Shown: positions 33,978-43,113, numbered from the stretch's first letter. The stretch is 64,000 bases of DNA from Flexifilum sp963727545 (GCA_963727545.1 CAVSGS010000023.1:1-64000); one strand, 5' to 3'. A program made the numbers and translations. The notes: generated from the sequence alone by a model not told the origin.

Positions 33978-34819
33978 GACCGACACTGGCATTCGTCGGC
34001 GCGGGCAAAGTCGGCGGGGTGCTGGCGCGGCTGCTGGCGGCGCACGGCTACACGATCACGACGATTTACAGCCGGACGTTCGCACACGCGGCAGCGCTGG
34101 CGCAGATGGTCGGCGCGCGAGCGGTCGAGTCGCTCACTGAGGTCGACGCCGATCTGGTGCTGCTGACGGTACCCGACGACGCGATCACAGCAACGACGGC
34201 GGGGTTAGCGGGTTTTACTGGGCAAGCGGTGATTCACACGTCGGGGGCACATGACGTCGCCTCGCTGAAGGCATTAGCGGAGCGGGGCGTTCAGGTTGGC
34301 AGCTTGCATCCCGCGTACCCGTTCGCGGACGTCGAAACGGCGATCAGTGGGCTACCGGGATCGACCTTCGCGGTCGAAGCGCAGGACGAACCGCTGCGGG
34401 GTTGGCTGTTCGAGATGGTAGCGGCGCTCGACGGGCGGGCGCTGATCATCCCGCCGGGAGGCAAGGCAGTCTATCATGCGGCGCTGGTGATCGCCAGCAA
34501 CTACACAGTTACCCTCTACGCGCTGGCGGAGTCGCTGCTGACCGGGCTGGGCGCAGATCAAGCTGCTGCCGACGCCGCGCTCGACGCGCTGCTGGCGGGG
34601 ACGGTCGCCAATCTCAAAGCGCGAGGCGTGCCGGACGCGCTGACGGGTCCGCTGGTGCGGGGCGACGCCGGGACCATCGCCGCACATCTCGCGGTGCTCA
34701 ACGCGGCTGACGGCGAGATCGCCGAGCTATACCGGCAGTTGGCGCGCTCGACGCTGCCACTGGCGCGGGCGCGCGGTGTGGCGACGGGGGAGATCGAGCG
34801 GTTGCTCGAAGCAGAATAG
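33974..34819 (+). CDS. Rossmann-like/DUF2520 oxidoreductase, possible ketopantoate reductase
   Basis: 281 residues. N-terminal NADP-binding fold with FVGAGKVGGVLARLLA and LLTVPDDAI. The C-terminal DUF2520 helical domain has GSLHPAYPF and HAALVIASNYTVTLYALAESLL. The family is related to 6-phosphogluconate/ketopantoate dehydrogenases but is usually unassigned. It lies directly upstream of panB and panC, and the window has no panE. Reduction of the PanB product (ketopantoate) to pantoate is therefore a reasonable inference. An alternative is an unrelated imine or hydroxyacid reductase. Confidence 0.85.
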   Translation: MRPTLAFVGAGKVGGVLARLLAAHGYTITTIYSRTFAHAAALAQMVGARAVESLTEVDADLVLLTVPDDAITATTAGLAGFTGQAVIHTSGAHDVASLKALAERGVQVGSLHPAYPFADVETAISGLPGSTFAVEAQDEPLRGWLFEMVAALDGRALIIPPGGKAVYHAALVIASNYTVTLYALAESLLTGLGADQAAADAALDALLAGTVANLKARGVPDALTGPLVRGDAGTIAAHLAVLNAADGEIAELYRQLARSTLPLARARGVATGEIERLLEAE

Positions 34820-34861
34820 CGCAAATCGGCTTTGCCGTAGGGCAGGAAACAAAAGAGAATT

Positions 34862-35713
34862 ATGCGAATTACAGTTCGTGACATCCAGAAAATGAAGGCG
34901 GAACAGCAGCCGATTGTGATGCTGACGTCCTACGACGCCATGAGCGCGCGCGTCAGCGAGGCGGCAGGCGTTCCGATGCTGCTGGTCGGCGATACGTTGG
35001 GCATGGTGATTCAGGGGCACGAGTTCCCGATCCCGGTGACGCTTGACCACATCATCTACCATGCCAGCATCGTCACCCGCGTGACCAATAAGGCGCTGGT
35101 GGTCGGCGACATGCCGTTTATGAGCTATCACGTTAGCATCGAGCAGGCGCTCACCAACGCCGGACGGCTGATGCAGGAGAGCGGCGTCAACGCGATCAAG
35201 ATGGAGGGCGGCGAGTCGCTGGCGGCGACGATTGATCGCGTGGTCGATGCCGGAATCCCGGTAATGGGGCACATCGGCTTGATGCCGCAGAGTGTCTATA
35301 AGGTCGGCGGCTTTCGGGTGCAGGGGCGCGATCTCGATACCGCGAAACAACTGATCCGTGACGCGCAAGCAGTCCAAGACGCGGGCGCGTTCGCCGTCGT
35401 GCTCGAATCGGTGCCGGCGGAGCTGGCTGAGCTGATCACCGGGCGGCTGCACATCCCGACGATTGGCATCGGTGCGGGAGCAGCCTGTGACGGTCAAGTA
35501 CAGGTGTTTCACGACATCCTCGGCTTGTTCGACGAGTTCGTGCCGCGTCATACCAAGCAGTTCGCGCAGTTGGGAAACGCGATGCGCGAAGCAGTGGGTG
35601 CTTACGTCAGCGAGGTACAAGCGGGCAGCTTCCCGACTGCCGAAAACAGCTTTACCATGAAACCCGAAATCATCGCAGCATTGCGTACGGATGGGGAGGA
35701 CAATGTCGGGTAA
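34862..35713 (+). CDS. panB: 3-methyl-2-oxobutanoate hydroxymethyltransferase
   Basis: 283 residues. First step of pantothenate synthesis: methylene-THF plus 2-oxoisovalerate to ketopantoate. Motifs VMLTSYDAMSARVSEAAG, LLVGDTLGMVIQGHE, MPFMSYHVS, AIKMEGGE and PVMGHIGLMPQSVYKVGGF are diagnostic, as is PTIGIGAGAACDGQVQVFHD. It overlaps panC by 11 bases and follows the DUF2520 gene after 42 bases. Confidence 0.97.
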   Translation: MRITVRDIQKMKAEQQPIVMLTSYDAMSARVSEAAGVPMLLVGDTLGMVIQGHEFPIPVTLDHIIYHASIVTRVTNKALVVGDMPFMSYHVSIEQALTNAGRLMQESGVNAIKMEGGESLAATIDRVVDAGIPVMGHIGLMPQSVYKVGGFRVQGRDLDTAKQLIRDAQAVQDAGAFAVVLESVPAELAELITGRLHIPTIGIGAGAACDGQVQVFHDILGLFDEFVPRHTKQFAQLGNAMREAVGAYVSEVQAGSFPTAENSFTMKPEIIAALRTDGEDNVG

Positions 35714-36599
35714 GACACTGCATCAGGCGAAAACGATTGAAGCGCTGCGCGCGGCGCGGCTGAAGCTGAAGGGGAAGGTCGGTCTCGTGCCGACGATGGG
35801 GGCGCTGCACGCCGGACATCTGGCGCTGATTGAGGCGGCGCGGGCGGAAAACGATCACGTCGTCGTGACGATCTTCGTCAATCCGACGCAGTTCACGCCG
35901 GGCGAGGACTTTGAAGCCTACCCGCGCGACTTGGATCACGACCTCGCGTTGCTGGAGCAGGCAGGCGTCGATCTCGTGTTCACGCCGTCGCCGGAAGAAA
36001 TCTACCCGGATGGCTTTCAAACGCTGGTCGACGTCGAGTTCGTGTCGATGGGGCTGGAAGGCGAGCGGCGACCGGGGCACTTTCAAGGCGTAGCGACGGT
36101 GGTCAGCAAGCTGTTCAATCTGGTGCAGCCGCAGACCGCCTACTTTGGGCAGAAAGATGCGCAGCAAGTCGTCGTGCTGCGGCGGCTGGTGCGCGACCTG
36201 AACTTCCCGGTCGAGATCGCGGTCTGTCCGACGGTGCGCGCCGAGGATGGCTTGGCGCTGAGTTCGCGCAACGTCTACCTGAGCGCGGCGGAACGTCAAG
36301 CGGCAACCGTGCTCTATCGATCCCTGCGGGCGGCGGCAGATGCTTACGAGCAGGGTGAACGTAGCCCGGCGCGGCTGCGTGAGATCATCAAAGACGTGCT
36401 GCATGCCGAGCCGCTGGCGCAGGTCGATTACGTCGCGGTAACCGAGCCGTACCTGCTGCGCGGCGTTCACGAGCCGACCGACGTTCCACTGTTAGTGATG
36501 CTGGTGGTCAAGATCGGTACGCCGCGCCTGCTCGATAACTGTCTGCTGCCGTGGTCGCTCAACGACCGGGCAGGGCTGACGGCGACGCTGGGAGCGTAG
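35703..36599 (+). CDS. panC: Pantothenate synthetase
   Basis: 298 residues. It joins pantoate and beta-alanine using ATP. GLVPTMGALHAGHLALI has the HxGH nucleotide-binding motif, TIFVNPTQFTPGEDF and YPRDLDHDL the pantoate site, AYFGQKDAQQVVVLRRLV the KMSKS-like region, and LALSSRNVYLS the late loop. ATG 35703 lies inside panB, with GGGGAGG 9 bases upstream. No panD is present in the window. Confidence 0.97.
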   Translation: MSGKTLHQAKTIEALRAARLKLKGKVGLVPTMGALHAGHLALIEAARAENDHVVVTIFVNPTQFTPGEDFEAYPRDLDHDLALLEQAGVDLVFTPSPEEIYPDGFQTLVDVEFVSMGLEGERRPGHFQGVATVVSKLFNLVQPQTAYFGQKDAQQVVVLRRLVRDLNFPVEIAVCPTVRAEDGLALSSRNVYLSAAERQAATVLYRSLRAAADAYEQGERSPARLREIIKDVLHAEPLAQVDYVAVTEPYLLRGVHEPTDVPLLVMLVVKIGTPRLLDNCLLPWSLNDRAGLTATLGA

Positions 36600-36600
36600 T

Positions 36601-36650
36601 TAAACCCCTCACCCCCCCGACCTCCATCTCCTATAGGGCGAGGGGGAGAA
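36601..36650. repeat. Intergenic CCCTCACCCC/GAGGGGGAG repeat, copy 1
   Basis: A C-rich left half (CCCCTCACCCCCCCG) and G-rich right half (GGGCGAGGGGGAG) that can pair imperfectly. A diverged copy in the same orientation lies after the YugP gene (37460-37513). Elements of this look are common between genes in GC-rich Chloroflexi and cyanobacteria; that is from memory. Confidence 0.55.
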
Positions 36651-36766
36651 AACATCTGTTTGAGGCGGGGCGTTCTTGCCGAACACTAATTCGTTTCTGA
36701 GGGGATTCTTGCGATCTTTCCCGTATAGTTAAGCAGCAAAGAACTAGAACACGAACGGACTAGTCA

Positions 36767-37453
36767 ATGTTCTTCGATCCTACCTATCTGATTTACGTAT
36801 TCGTGCCGACGCTGCTGCTGTCTTTGGCGGCGCAGGCATTTGTCAAATCGGCATACAGCAAGTGGAGCAACGAGCGCAACAGCGCGGGCTTGACCGGCGC
36901 GCAGGTTGCCGAACGGATTTTTGCGCGCACTGACGTGCAAAGCCTGCCGCTGGAAGGCGTGCAGGGTCAGCTAAGCGATCACTACGATCCAAGCGCGGGG
37001 GTGGTGCGGCTGTCGCAGGGGATCGCGACGGTACCCTCGGTGGCAGCGATGGCGGTGGTCGCGCACGAACTGGGGCACGTCGAACAGCACCAGCAGAATT
37101 CGGTGCTGATTCAGATGCGCAACTTCCTTGTGCCGGGTGTCCAACTCGCCCCGCAGATCGGCTACATGATGATTTTCGCGGGCTTGTTCCTACGAATCAC
37201 GGGATTGATGTATTTGGGGATTGCGCTGTTCGGCGTGATGGTCGTCTTCATGCTGCTGACGCTGCCGGTCGAGATCGATGCCAGTCGCCGCGGAATTGGT
37301 CTGCTGCGGCAGAGCGGCTTGCTGATCTCCGAGCAGGATGCCAGCGGTGCCCGTCAAGTGTTGACGGCGGCGGCACTGACTTACGTCGCGGCGGCGATCA
37401 CGGCGATTTTGCAGTTGGTCTACTTCATCGGTCTGGCAAATCGGCGGCGGTAA
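36767..37453 (+). CDS. yugP: YugP-type membrane zinc protease
   Basis: 228 residues. Membrane helices near 5-22, 125-165 and 205-225 flank a cytoplasmic HELGHVEQHQQ zinc site (HExxH), preceded by VAAMAVVA. The family (COG2738) has an inner-membrane metalloprotease look; substrates are not known. The ATG at 36767 starts the first helix. It stands alone between two copies of the C-rich/G-rich intergenic repeat and ends at a bidirectional terminator. Confidence 0.88.
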   Translation: MFFDPTYLIYVFVPTLLLSLAAQAFVKSAYSKWSNERNSAGLTGAQVAERIFARTDVQSLPLEGVQGQLSDHYDPSAGVVRLSQGIATVPSVAAMAVVAHELGHVEQHQQNSVLIQMRNFLVPGVQLAPQIGYMMIFAGLFLRITGLMYLGIALFGVMVVFMLLTLPVEIDASRRGIGLLRQSGLLISEQDASGARQVLTAAALTYVAAAITAILQLVYFIGLANRRR

Positions 37454-37459
37454 AAACTG

Positions 37460-37513
37460 ACCTAACCCCCAGCTCTCTCTCCGCCGCTTCGCTTACTAGG
37501 CGAGGGGGAGAAA
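37460..37513. repeat. Intergenic CCCTCACCCC/GAGGGGGAG repeat, copy 2
   Basis: TAACCCCCAGCTCTCTCTCC followed by AGGCGAGGGGGAGA, related to the copy at 36601-36650. The two copies flank yugP in the same orientation. Confidence 0.5.
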
Positions 37514-37548
37514 TACGGGACGAAACGGGGTGAAATCGCCCTAAAATG

Positions 37549-37577
37549 AAAACGCCCGGTAGCTGCCGGGCGTTTTT
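37549..37577. terminator. Bidirectional terminator between yugP and fabH
   Basis: AAAACGCCCGG (37549-37559) pairs perfectly with CCGGGCGTTTT (37566-37576), with T-runs on the right and A-runs on the left. It can therefore end transcription from the plus-strand yugP and the minus-strand fabF-fabH operon that converge here. Confidence 0.85.
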
Positions 37578-37581
37578 GATT

Positions 37582-38802
37582 CTACTGGAAGTCTTTCTGA
37601 TCCATCTTGTGGCGCAGGCGGCGGATGCGTCCTTGCCGGGGGCGAATGCGGCTGATGGTCTCGCCGGCTTGATGGCTCATGCGGTTGAGGCGAGCGCGCC
37701 ACCACGCGACCGCATAGCTGACCTGTCGTCGCTGGCGGTTGAAGGTGATCGCGCTGCGCTCGTCGGCGTTGGCTGATCCCCATTGGACGACCATTGACGC
37801 CCATGTCAGCCCGCCGCCGAACCCCACGAAGGCGATGTAGTCATCCTGCTCGATTTTGCCCTGCTGAATCGCTTCGCAGAGCGCAATCGGGATCGACGCT
37901 GCCGAGGTGTTGCCGTAACGGGCGATGTTGCTCATGAACAGCGAGTTGTCGACCTTGAGCGCACGGGCGGCAGCGTGCATGATGCGCTGATTTGCTTGAT
38001 GCGGGACGATCAGCTTGATGTCCTTGATCGTCAGCCCGGCGAGGTCGAGCGCCTGCGTGATGCTTTCGCCGATCACACGGGTGGCGAACTTGTAGACCTC
38101 GCCACCGTTCATGTGCATCTTACCGAATTTGTAGCCGCGTGACAGCACCGGGATGTCACCCACATCGATGCTGCCGAACGTGGGAATACCGAGCATGTCA
38201 CCGCCGGAACCGTCGGAGCGGAGCACGGCGGAGAGCACGCCACCTTCGACCGGGCTGGCGGTGAGGACAACCGCGCCTGCGCCATCGCCGAAGAGGATGC
38301 AGGTGCCGCGATCCTGCCAGTCGAGGACGCGGCTCATCGTCTCGGCACCGATCACGACTGCCGTCTGAATCCGCCCGGAGCGAATCGCCTGAGCTGCCAT
38401 ATCGACACCATAGACGAAGCCGGAACAGGCGGCGCTCAAGTCAAACGCGCCTGCCTTATTCGCGCCCAGCCACGACTGGATCAAGCTGGCGGTGCTTGGA
38501 AAGACGTGCTCCGGTGTCGAGGTCGCGACGATGATCATGTCGATCTCAGTCGGCAGCACATCGGAGACTTCGAGCGCATTTTGCGCGGCTTTTAAGCCGA
38601 GCGTCGCCGTCGTGTCGTGCTCCCCGGCGATCCGGCGCTCGCGGATGCCGGTACGCGCCTGAATCCACTCGTCCGAAGTCTCGACAATCGCGGCGAGGTC
38701 GTCGTTCGTCAGGATGTTTTCGGGGACTGCCATCCCCCAGCCGACGATATGCGCGTATATAGGCTCGGCATGGGACGGTACGCCCCGATTACGAGTGACC
38801 AT
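37582..38802 (-). CDS. fabH: 3-oxoacyl-ACP synthase III, with basic C-terminal extension
   Basis: 406 residues; FabH is normally about 320-330. It starts fatty-acid synthesis by condensing acetyl-CoA with malonyl-ACP. SAACSGFVYGVDMA holds the nucleophilic Cys, IVPHQANQRIMHA the His and YGNTSAASIPIALCEA the Asn; ETSDEWIQARTGIRER is also typical. After the usual end (FGGGLTWASMVVQW) there are about 65 more residues rich in Arg and His (RRQVSYAVAWWRARLNRMS). This is an addition I cannot explain. The start overlaps fabF's end by 14 bases, so the two form one operon. Confidence 0.93.
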   Translation of the reverse strand: MVTRNRGVPSHAEPIYAHIVGWGMAVPENILTNDDLAAIVETSDEWIQARTGIRERRIAGEHDTTATLGLKAAQNALEVSDVLPTEIDMIIVATSTPEHVFPSTASLIQSWLGANKAGAFDLSAACSGFVYGVDMAAQAIRSGRIQTAVVIGAETMSRVLDWQDRGTCILFGDGAGAVVLTASPVEGGVLSAVLRSDGSGGDMLGIPTFGSIDVGDIPVLSRGYKFGKMHMNGGEVYKFATRVIGESITQALDLAGLTIKDIKLIVPHQANQRIMHAAARALKVDNSLFMSNIARYGNTSAASIPIALCEAIQQGKIEQDDYIAFVGFGGGLTWASMVVQWGSANADERSAITFNRQRRQVSYAVAWWRARLNRMSHQAGETISRIRPRQGRIRRLRHKMDQKDFQ

Positions 38803-40045
38803 TCGCGTGATATTTCGAGAAAATCAAGACGGCGTTATGCCCGCCAAACCCGAACGAGTTGCTCATGGCGATGTCAATGTTCTTGGCGACGCCCACGTGC
38901 GGGGTGTAGTTGAGATCACACTCCGGGTCCGGGTTGTCGAGATTGACGGTCGGCGGGATGAAGCCTTCGTTGATCGCTTTGATGGTGAAGACCGCTTCAA
39001 CGGAACCGGCGGCGCCCATCAAGTGCCCGGTGACCGATTTGGTCGAACTGATCGGAACCTCATAAGCCTGCTCGCCGAGCGCGACTTTGAGCGCCAGCGT
39101 TTCGCTCTTGTCGTTGAGCGGCGTGCTGGTGCCGTGCGCGTTGATGTAGTCGAGGTCGGCGGGAGTCAGTTCGGCGTCTTCGAGCGCGTAAGTGATCGCT
39201 TTCGCCGCACCTTCGCCAGTCTCCAGCGGTGCGGTGACGTGGTAGGCGTCCGAAGTGTGTCCATAGCCCACGATTTCGGCGTAGATGTGCGCACCGCGTG
39301 CTTTGGCGTGCTCCAGTTCTTCAATCACGAGGATCGCTGCACCTTCGGCGATCACGAAGCCGTCGCGGTCGACGTCGAACGGGCGCGAAGCACGTTCCGG
39401 GGCATCGTTGCGGCGCGAGATAGCGGTCATATTATTGAAGCTGGCGATGGCTATATCGACCAAGCCTGCTTCCGAACTGCCAGCGAGACAGGCGACGGCT
39501 TGCCCGCGCCGGATGATCTCGGTCGCCTCGCCGATGCAGTTATTGCCGGTCGCGCAGGCGGTAGAAATGGCGAAGTTGGGACCGCGCAGCCCGTACGCCA
39601 TCGAAATCTTGCTGCTCGGCGCATCAGGGAGCATCATCGGCACCATCAAGGGGCTGACGAACTTGGGTCCCTTGTCGAAGAACGAGCGCACGCTTTCGAC
39701 GATCGCGCTGATCCCGCCGATACCTGAGCCAACGATGCAGCCGATCTGATAGCGGTTCTCGTCGTTGATCTCCAAGCCAGAGTCCTCAAGGGCGAACTTA
39801 GCGGCGTAGAGCGCCATCTGCGTGACGCGGTCGGTGCGGCGCGCTTCGCGTTTGCCCAAGAATTCATCGGGGTTGAAGCCTTTGACCTCACCGCCGAAGT
39901 GATTTTCCAGATGACCAGTATCGAAACGCTGGATCGTGCGGATGCCGGTCTTGCCGGCGGCAGCATTCTGCCATGCTTCTTCGACACTATTGCCGGTGGG
40001 GCAGAGGATGCCCATACCGGTCACGACAACCCGTCGTTCTTTCAC
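38789..40045 (-). CDS. fabF: 3-oxoacyl-ACP synthase II
   Basis: 418 residues from GTG 40045; AAGGGAG lies 7 bases upstream and the family starts KERRVVVTGMG, so a longer ATG start at 40075 is less likely. Catalytic residues: Cys in ISTACATGNNCIGEA, His in NAHGTSTPLNDKSE, His in VTGHLMGAAGSVEA. It elongates acyl-ACP chains. It is the first gene of the minus-strand fabF-fabH pair; the other fab genes and acpP are not in the window. Confidence 0.95.
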   Translation of the reverse strand: MKERRVVVTGMGILCPTGNSVEEAWQNAAAGKTGIRTIQRFDTGHLENHFGGEVKGFNPDEFLGKREARRTDRVTQMALYAAKFALEDSGLEINDENRYQIGCIVGSGIGGISAIVESVRSFFDKGPKFVSPLMVPMMLPDAPSSKISMAYGLRGPNFAISTACATGNNCIGEATEIIRRGQAVACLAGSSEAGLVDIAIASFNNMTAISRRNDAPERASRPFDVDRDGFVIAEGAAILVIEELEHAKARGAHIYAEIVGYGHTSDAYHVTAPLETGEGAAKAITYALEDAELTPADLDYINAHGTSTPLNDKSETLALKVALGEQAYEVPISSTKSVTGHLMGAAGSVEAVFTIKAINEGFIPPTVNLDNPDPECDLNYTPHVGVAKNIDIAMSNSFGFGGHNAVLIFSKYHANGHS

Positions 40046-40211
40046 AGCAAACTCCCTTACGGGTTGGAGAGTCAACCCGATTTATTGCAGCAAACTACCA
40101 TAAGCCTAACAAAACTTTCTCATTTCACAAGATGAAACACCATTGGCGGACGGTGGTTACTCCGGTGAGGGGCGTGTGTTATAATCGGCGGCTTATGGAG
40201 GGTGTTTCGAT

Positions 40212-41159
40212 TTGATCCTTGTGACCGGGGCGACCGGGTTTGTTGGACGGCATTTGGTGGCGCGCTTGCTGGCACTCAACGCTCCGGTGCGCTGCTTGAT
40301 TTCCGCCGACAAAGCCGATGATTTGCCATGGGAACGGCAGCCGGAGATCGTGGTCGGCAGCATCCTCGACGAGGAGGCGCTGTTCCGCGCGGCGACCGGC
40401 GCGCACGTGGTGATCCATCTTGAGAATGCTCAGTGGTGGGGTGGTCCGCGCGATCTGGAGCGCGTCGAGTTGATCGGGACGCGCAACTTGATCACGGCGT
40501 GCCGCGCGGCGCGCGTCGGGCGGATTATCACGCTGAGTCATCTGGGCGCGTCGCCGTCGGCGGCGTACCCCCTGCTGCGTTTCAAAGGGCTGGTCGAGGA
40601 CGCGATTAAGGCGAGCGGACTCGCGTACACGATCATCCGATCCGGGCTGATCTTCGGCGAGGACGATGCCTTTGTCAATCACATCGCCATGCAGCTCACC
40701 GTCGCGCCGGGCGTGTTCTTGATGGCGGGACGCGGCGAGGTTGTGCTGCATCCGATTTACATTGAGGACGTCGTTTCCGCGTTAATCGGCAGTCTTGAGG
40801 TGCTGGATACGGTCGATGCGGTGATCGAAATCGGCGGACCGGAATATATCACGCTGCAAGACCTGATCAGCACAGTGATGCGGGTTTCGGGCGTGCATCG
40901 CGTGGTGATCGGCGTGCCGCCCTACGCGCTGCGCTGGATCACCGCAATCACCAGTAGAATCCTGCCGCGCTCGCTGCTGACACCGCAGTGGTTGGACATC
41001 TTGGCGACCAATCGGACGGCGCGATTGGGCAATATCTTTCGCTATTTCGGCGTGCATCCACAGCGCTTCGAGGATACGCTGCTCACGTACATGCGCGGGC
41101 GGCATTATGGTCTGGAATTGGTGCGCTATACTCTAAGCCGCCGACCAAAGGTGACTTAG
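40212..41159 (+). CDS. NAD(P)-binding epimerase/NmrA-like protein
   Basis: 315 residues, atypical short-chain dehydrogenase fold. VTGATGFVGRHLVARLL is the dinucleotide-binding site, TLSHLGASPSAAYPLLRFKG covers the Ser and region of the usual Tyr-Lys, and TIIRSGLIFGEDD follows. It resembles complex-I NDUFA9-like and NmrA-like proteins. TTG start with GGAGG 10 bases upstream. It is divergent from fabF across a 166-base gap. Substrate unknown. Confidence 0.85.
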   Translation: MILVTGATGFVGRHLVARLLALNAPVRCLISADKADDLPWERQPEIVVGSILDEEALFRAATGAHVVIHLENAQWWGGPRDLERVELIGTRNLITACRAARVGRIITLSHLGASPSAAYPLLRFKGLVEDAIKASGLAYTIIRSGLIFGEDDAFVNHIAMQLTVAPGVFLMAGRGEVVLHPIYIEDVVSALIGSLEVLDTVDAVIEIGGPEYITLQDLISTVMRVSGVHRVVIGVPPYALRWITAITSRILPRSLLTPQWLDILATNRTARLGNIFRYFGVHPQRFEDTLLTYMRGRHYGLELVRYTLSRRPKVT

Positions 41160-41160
41160 G

Positions 41161-41255
41161 CGTGGCGAGTGATGGGCAATGAGTGATGAGAAGGAGACTT
41201 AAGCCGTCGTTCTCCTCGTCAGTCATGGCTGATTACTCTGAACGAATCGTAGGTT
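41161..41255. repeat. Intergenic imperfect palindrome with GATGAG/TCTCCTC words
   Basis: GAGTGATGAGAAGGAGAC on the left and GTTCTCCTCGTCAGTC on the right can pair imperfectly. The gap also repeats GAGTGATG/GGCAATGAGTGATG words like those at 13.6 kb. It probably belongs to the same group of intergenic palindromes. Confidence 0.45.
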
Positions 41256-41261
41256 TGGTCT

Positions 41262-42158
41262 ATGGGGACGATTGATATTCGGCTGCTGCGCACGCTGGAC
41301 GAACTCCGCCCAGTGGTCGATCTGCAAAAAATCTACTGGGGCGATGACCTTGAGTCGGTCATCCCGGCGCACATGTTATTCTCAATTGCCAATCACGGCG
41401 GGCACGTCCTGACGGCGTTCGACGGCGACCGCCCGGTCGGCGTGTTGATCGGTTTCTTGGGTACGAATATGCAAGATCCGCCGCGACCAGCGATGGCGAA
41501 TCTGCAATTTGTCTCCAAGCGGATGGTGGTGCTGCCGGAGTATCGCGGACAGGGAATCGGCTATCGGCTGAAGCTGGCGCAGCGCGATCTCGCCATTGCC
41601 GAGGGCGTGCGGCTGATCGTCTGGACGTTCGATCCGCTGCTGTCGCTCAACGCGCATTTGAACATTCGCAAGCTGGGCGCGGTCTGCAGTGCCTTCAGCG
41701 AAAACTACTATGGAACGTCGGAAGAAGGCGGCTTGACGACTTTCGGCATGTCCGACCGCTTGATGGTGGAATGGTGGGTGACCAACCGGCGTGTCAAGGA
41801 GCGGGTATCCGGCAGTCGCAGCGACTTGATGCTGAGTCACTATCTTGAAGCGGAAACGGCGATCTTGAATCCCGCGACGGTTTCGGCGGATGGGCTGTTG
41901 GTTCCCGCCGAAACAACGACGATGCCCGTCGGGTCGATGGGGCTGCTCGAAATTCCGTCGCGCTATCTTGACCTTGAGCGGGCGAATGAACAACTGGCGC
42001 GGGAATGGCGGCTGCACGTCCGCAAGTTGTTCGAAGCGGTGTTTGCTCATGGTTACATCGTCACTGATTTCTTGACGGAGTCGTATCAAGGGTGCGAACG
42101 TTCATTCTATCTGCTGAGCTATGCCGGACCGAAAACCGACTCGTTCAGCGTGAATTGA
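41262..42158 (+). CDS. GNAT-fold acetyltransferase (COG3375-like)
   Basis: 298 residues. N-terminal GNAT domain with SKRMVVLPEYRGQGIGYRLKLAQR, the R/Q-x-x-G-x-G/A acetyl-CoA loop, and a longer C-terminal region ending FLTESYQGCERSFYLLSY. In the COG3375 group the function is unassigned. It is preceded by an intergenic palindrome and followed after 44 bases by proC. Acetyl transfer to a small molecule or protein is the default expectation. Confidence 0.87.
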   Translation: MGTIDIRLLRTLDELRPVVDLQKIYWGDDLESVIPAHMLFSIANHGGHVLTAFDGDRPVGVLIGFLGTNMQDPPRPAMANLQFVSKRMVVLPEYRGQGIGYRLKLAQRDLAIAEGVRLIVWTFDPLLSLNAHLNIRKLGAVCSAFSENYYGTSEEGGLTTFGMSDRLMVEWWVTNRRVKERVSGSRSDLMLSHYLEAETAILNPATVSADGLLVPAETTTMPVGSMGLLEIPSRYLDLERANEQLAREWRLHVRKLFEAVFAHGYIVTDFLTESYQGCERSFYLLSYAGPKTDSFSVN

Positions 42159-42202
42159 CTCAGGATTTGACCGACTTTTGGACGAGGAAATAGGGGGTCG
42201 CG

Positions 42203-43042
42203 GTGGGGCTTGAGAATAAGACGATCGGATTTATTGGCAGCGGCGTGATGGCGGAAGCGATCATCAAGGGGCTGCTCAACGAGCAGCTGCTCACCGCCGA
42301 CCAGTTGATCGCCGCCGACCCGCGCGAGGAACGCGGGCACGAACTGGTGGCACGCTATCACCTCCGCTTTACCATGAACAACGCCGAAGCCGCCGAAGCC
42401 GCCGACATCCTCGTGCTCTCGACCAAGCCGCAGGTGCTCAGTCACGTGTTGGCGTCGCTGAATGGGAAGGGACGTGCGCCGTCACTGGTGCTGAGTATTC
42501 TCGCCGGGGTGCGGATCAGCACGATCATTGATGGCACCGGCAATCACAGTATCGCGCGGGCGATGCCGAACACCCCCGCCCAGATCGGCGAGGGGATCAC
42601 AGTGTGGACGGCGACGCCGGACGTGCCGGAGAGTGAGCGCGATCAGGCGAAACTCCTGCTCGGCGCGCTCGGCGAAGAACTCTACATGGATGACGAAAAG
42701 TTTCTCGACATGGCGACGGCGCTCAGCGGAACGGGACCGGCTTACGTCTTCCTCTTTATGGAAGCGCTGATCGATGCGGGCGTACATATGGGCTTCTCGC
42801 GGCGCGACGCCGAGCGCTTGGTGCTGCAAACGGTGCGCGGCTCGGTCGATTTCGCGCGGCAGTCGGGCATGCACCAAGCGGAACTCCGTAATCAAGTGAC
42901 CAGTCCCGGCGGGACAACCGCTGAAGCGCTGTATAAGCTCGAAAAGGGCGGGCTGCGGACGGTACTGTCACAGGCGGTCTATGCTGCCTATCGCCGCTCG
43001 GTTGAGTTGGGCAAGGCGCAGGAAAAGAAAGATAAGGGCTAG
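42203..43042 (+). CDS. proC: Pyrroline-5-carboxylate reductase
   Basis: 279 residues. Last step of proline synthesis, NAD(P)H-dependent. TIGFIGSGVMAEAIIKGLL is the dinucleotide site, VLSTKPQVL and RAMPNTPAQIGEG follow, and the C-terminal signature reads LRNQVTSPGGTTAEALYKLEKGGLR. GTG start with AGGGGG upstream. It stands alone before the ATP synthase promoter. Confidence 0.95.
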   Translation: MGLENKTIGFIGSGVMAEAIIKGLLNEQLLTADQLIAADPREERGHELVARYHLRFTMNNAEAAEAADILVLSTKPQVLSHVLASLNGKGRAPSLVLSILAGVRISTIIDGTGNHSIARAMPNTPAQIGEGITVWTATPDVPESERDQAKLLLGALGEELYMDDEKFLDMATALSGTGPAYVFLFMEALIDAGVHMGFSRRDAERLVLQTVRGSVDFARQSGMHQAELRNQVTSPGGTTAEALYKLEKGGLRTVLSQAVYAAYRRSVELGKAQEKKDKG

Positions 43043-43084
43043 ATCGGTGGACTCGCTCTGCTGCAAATTTCGTTCGTGAAAAAG

Positions 43085-43113
43085 TGGACAAATAGCGTGG
43101 CATCGTTTAAAAT
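43085..43113 (+). promoter_or_regulatory. Strong sigma-70-type promoter for the F1-ATPase operon
   Basis: TGGACA (43085-43090), exactly 17 bases, then TAAAAT (43108-43113): 5/6 matches to each consensus hexamer. It gives a 5' leader of about 110 bases before atpA, long enough for folding or regulation, in an AT-richer gap. Confidence 0.7.
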
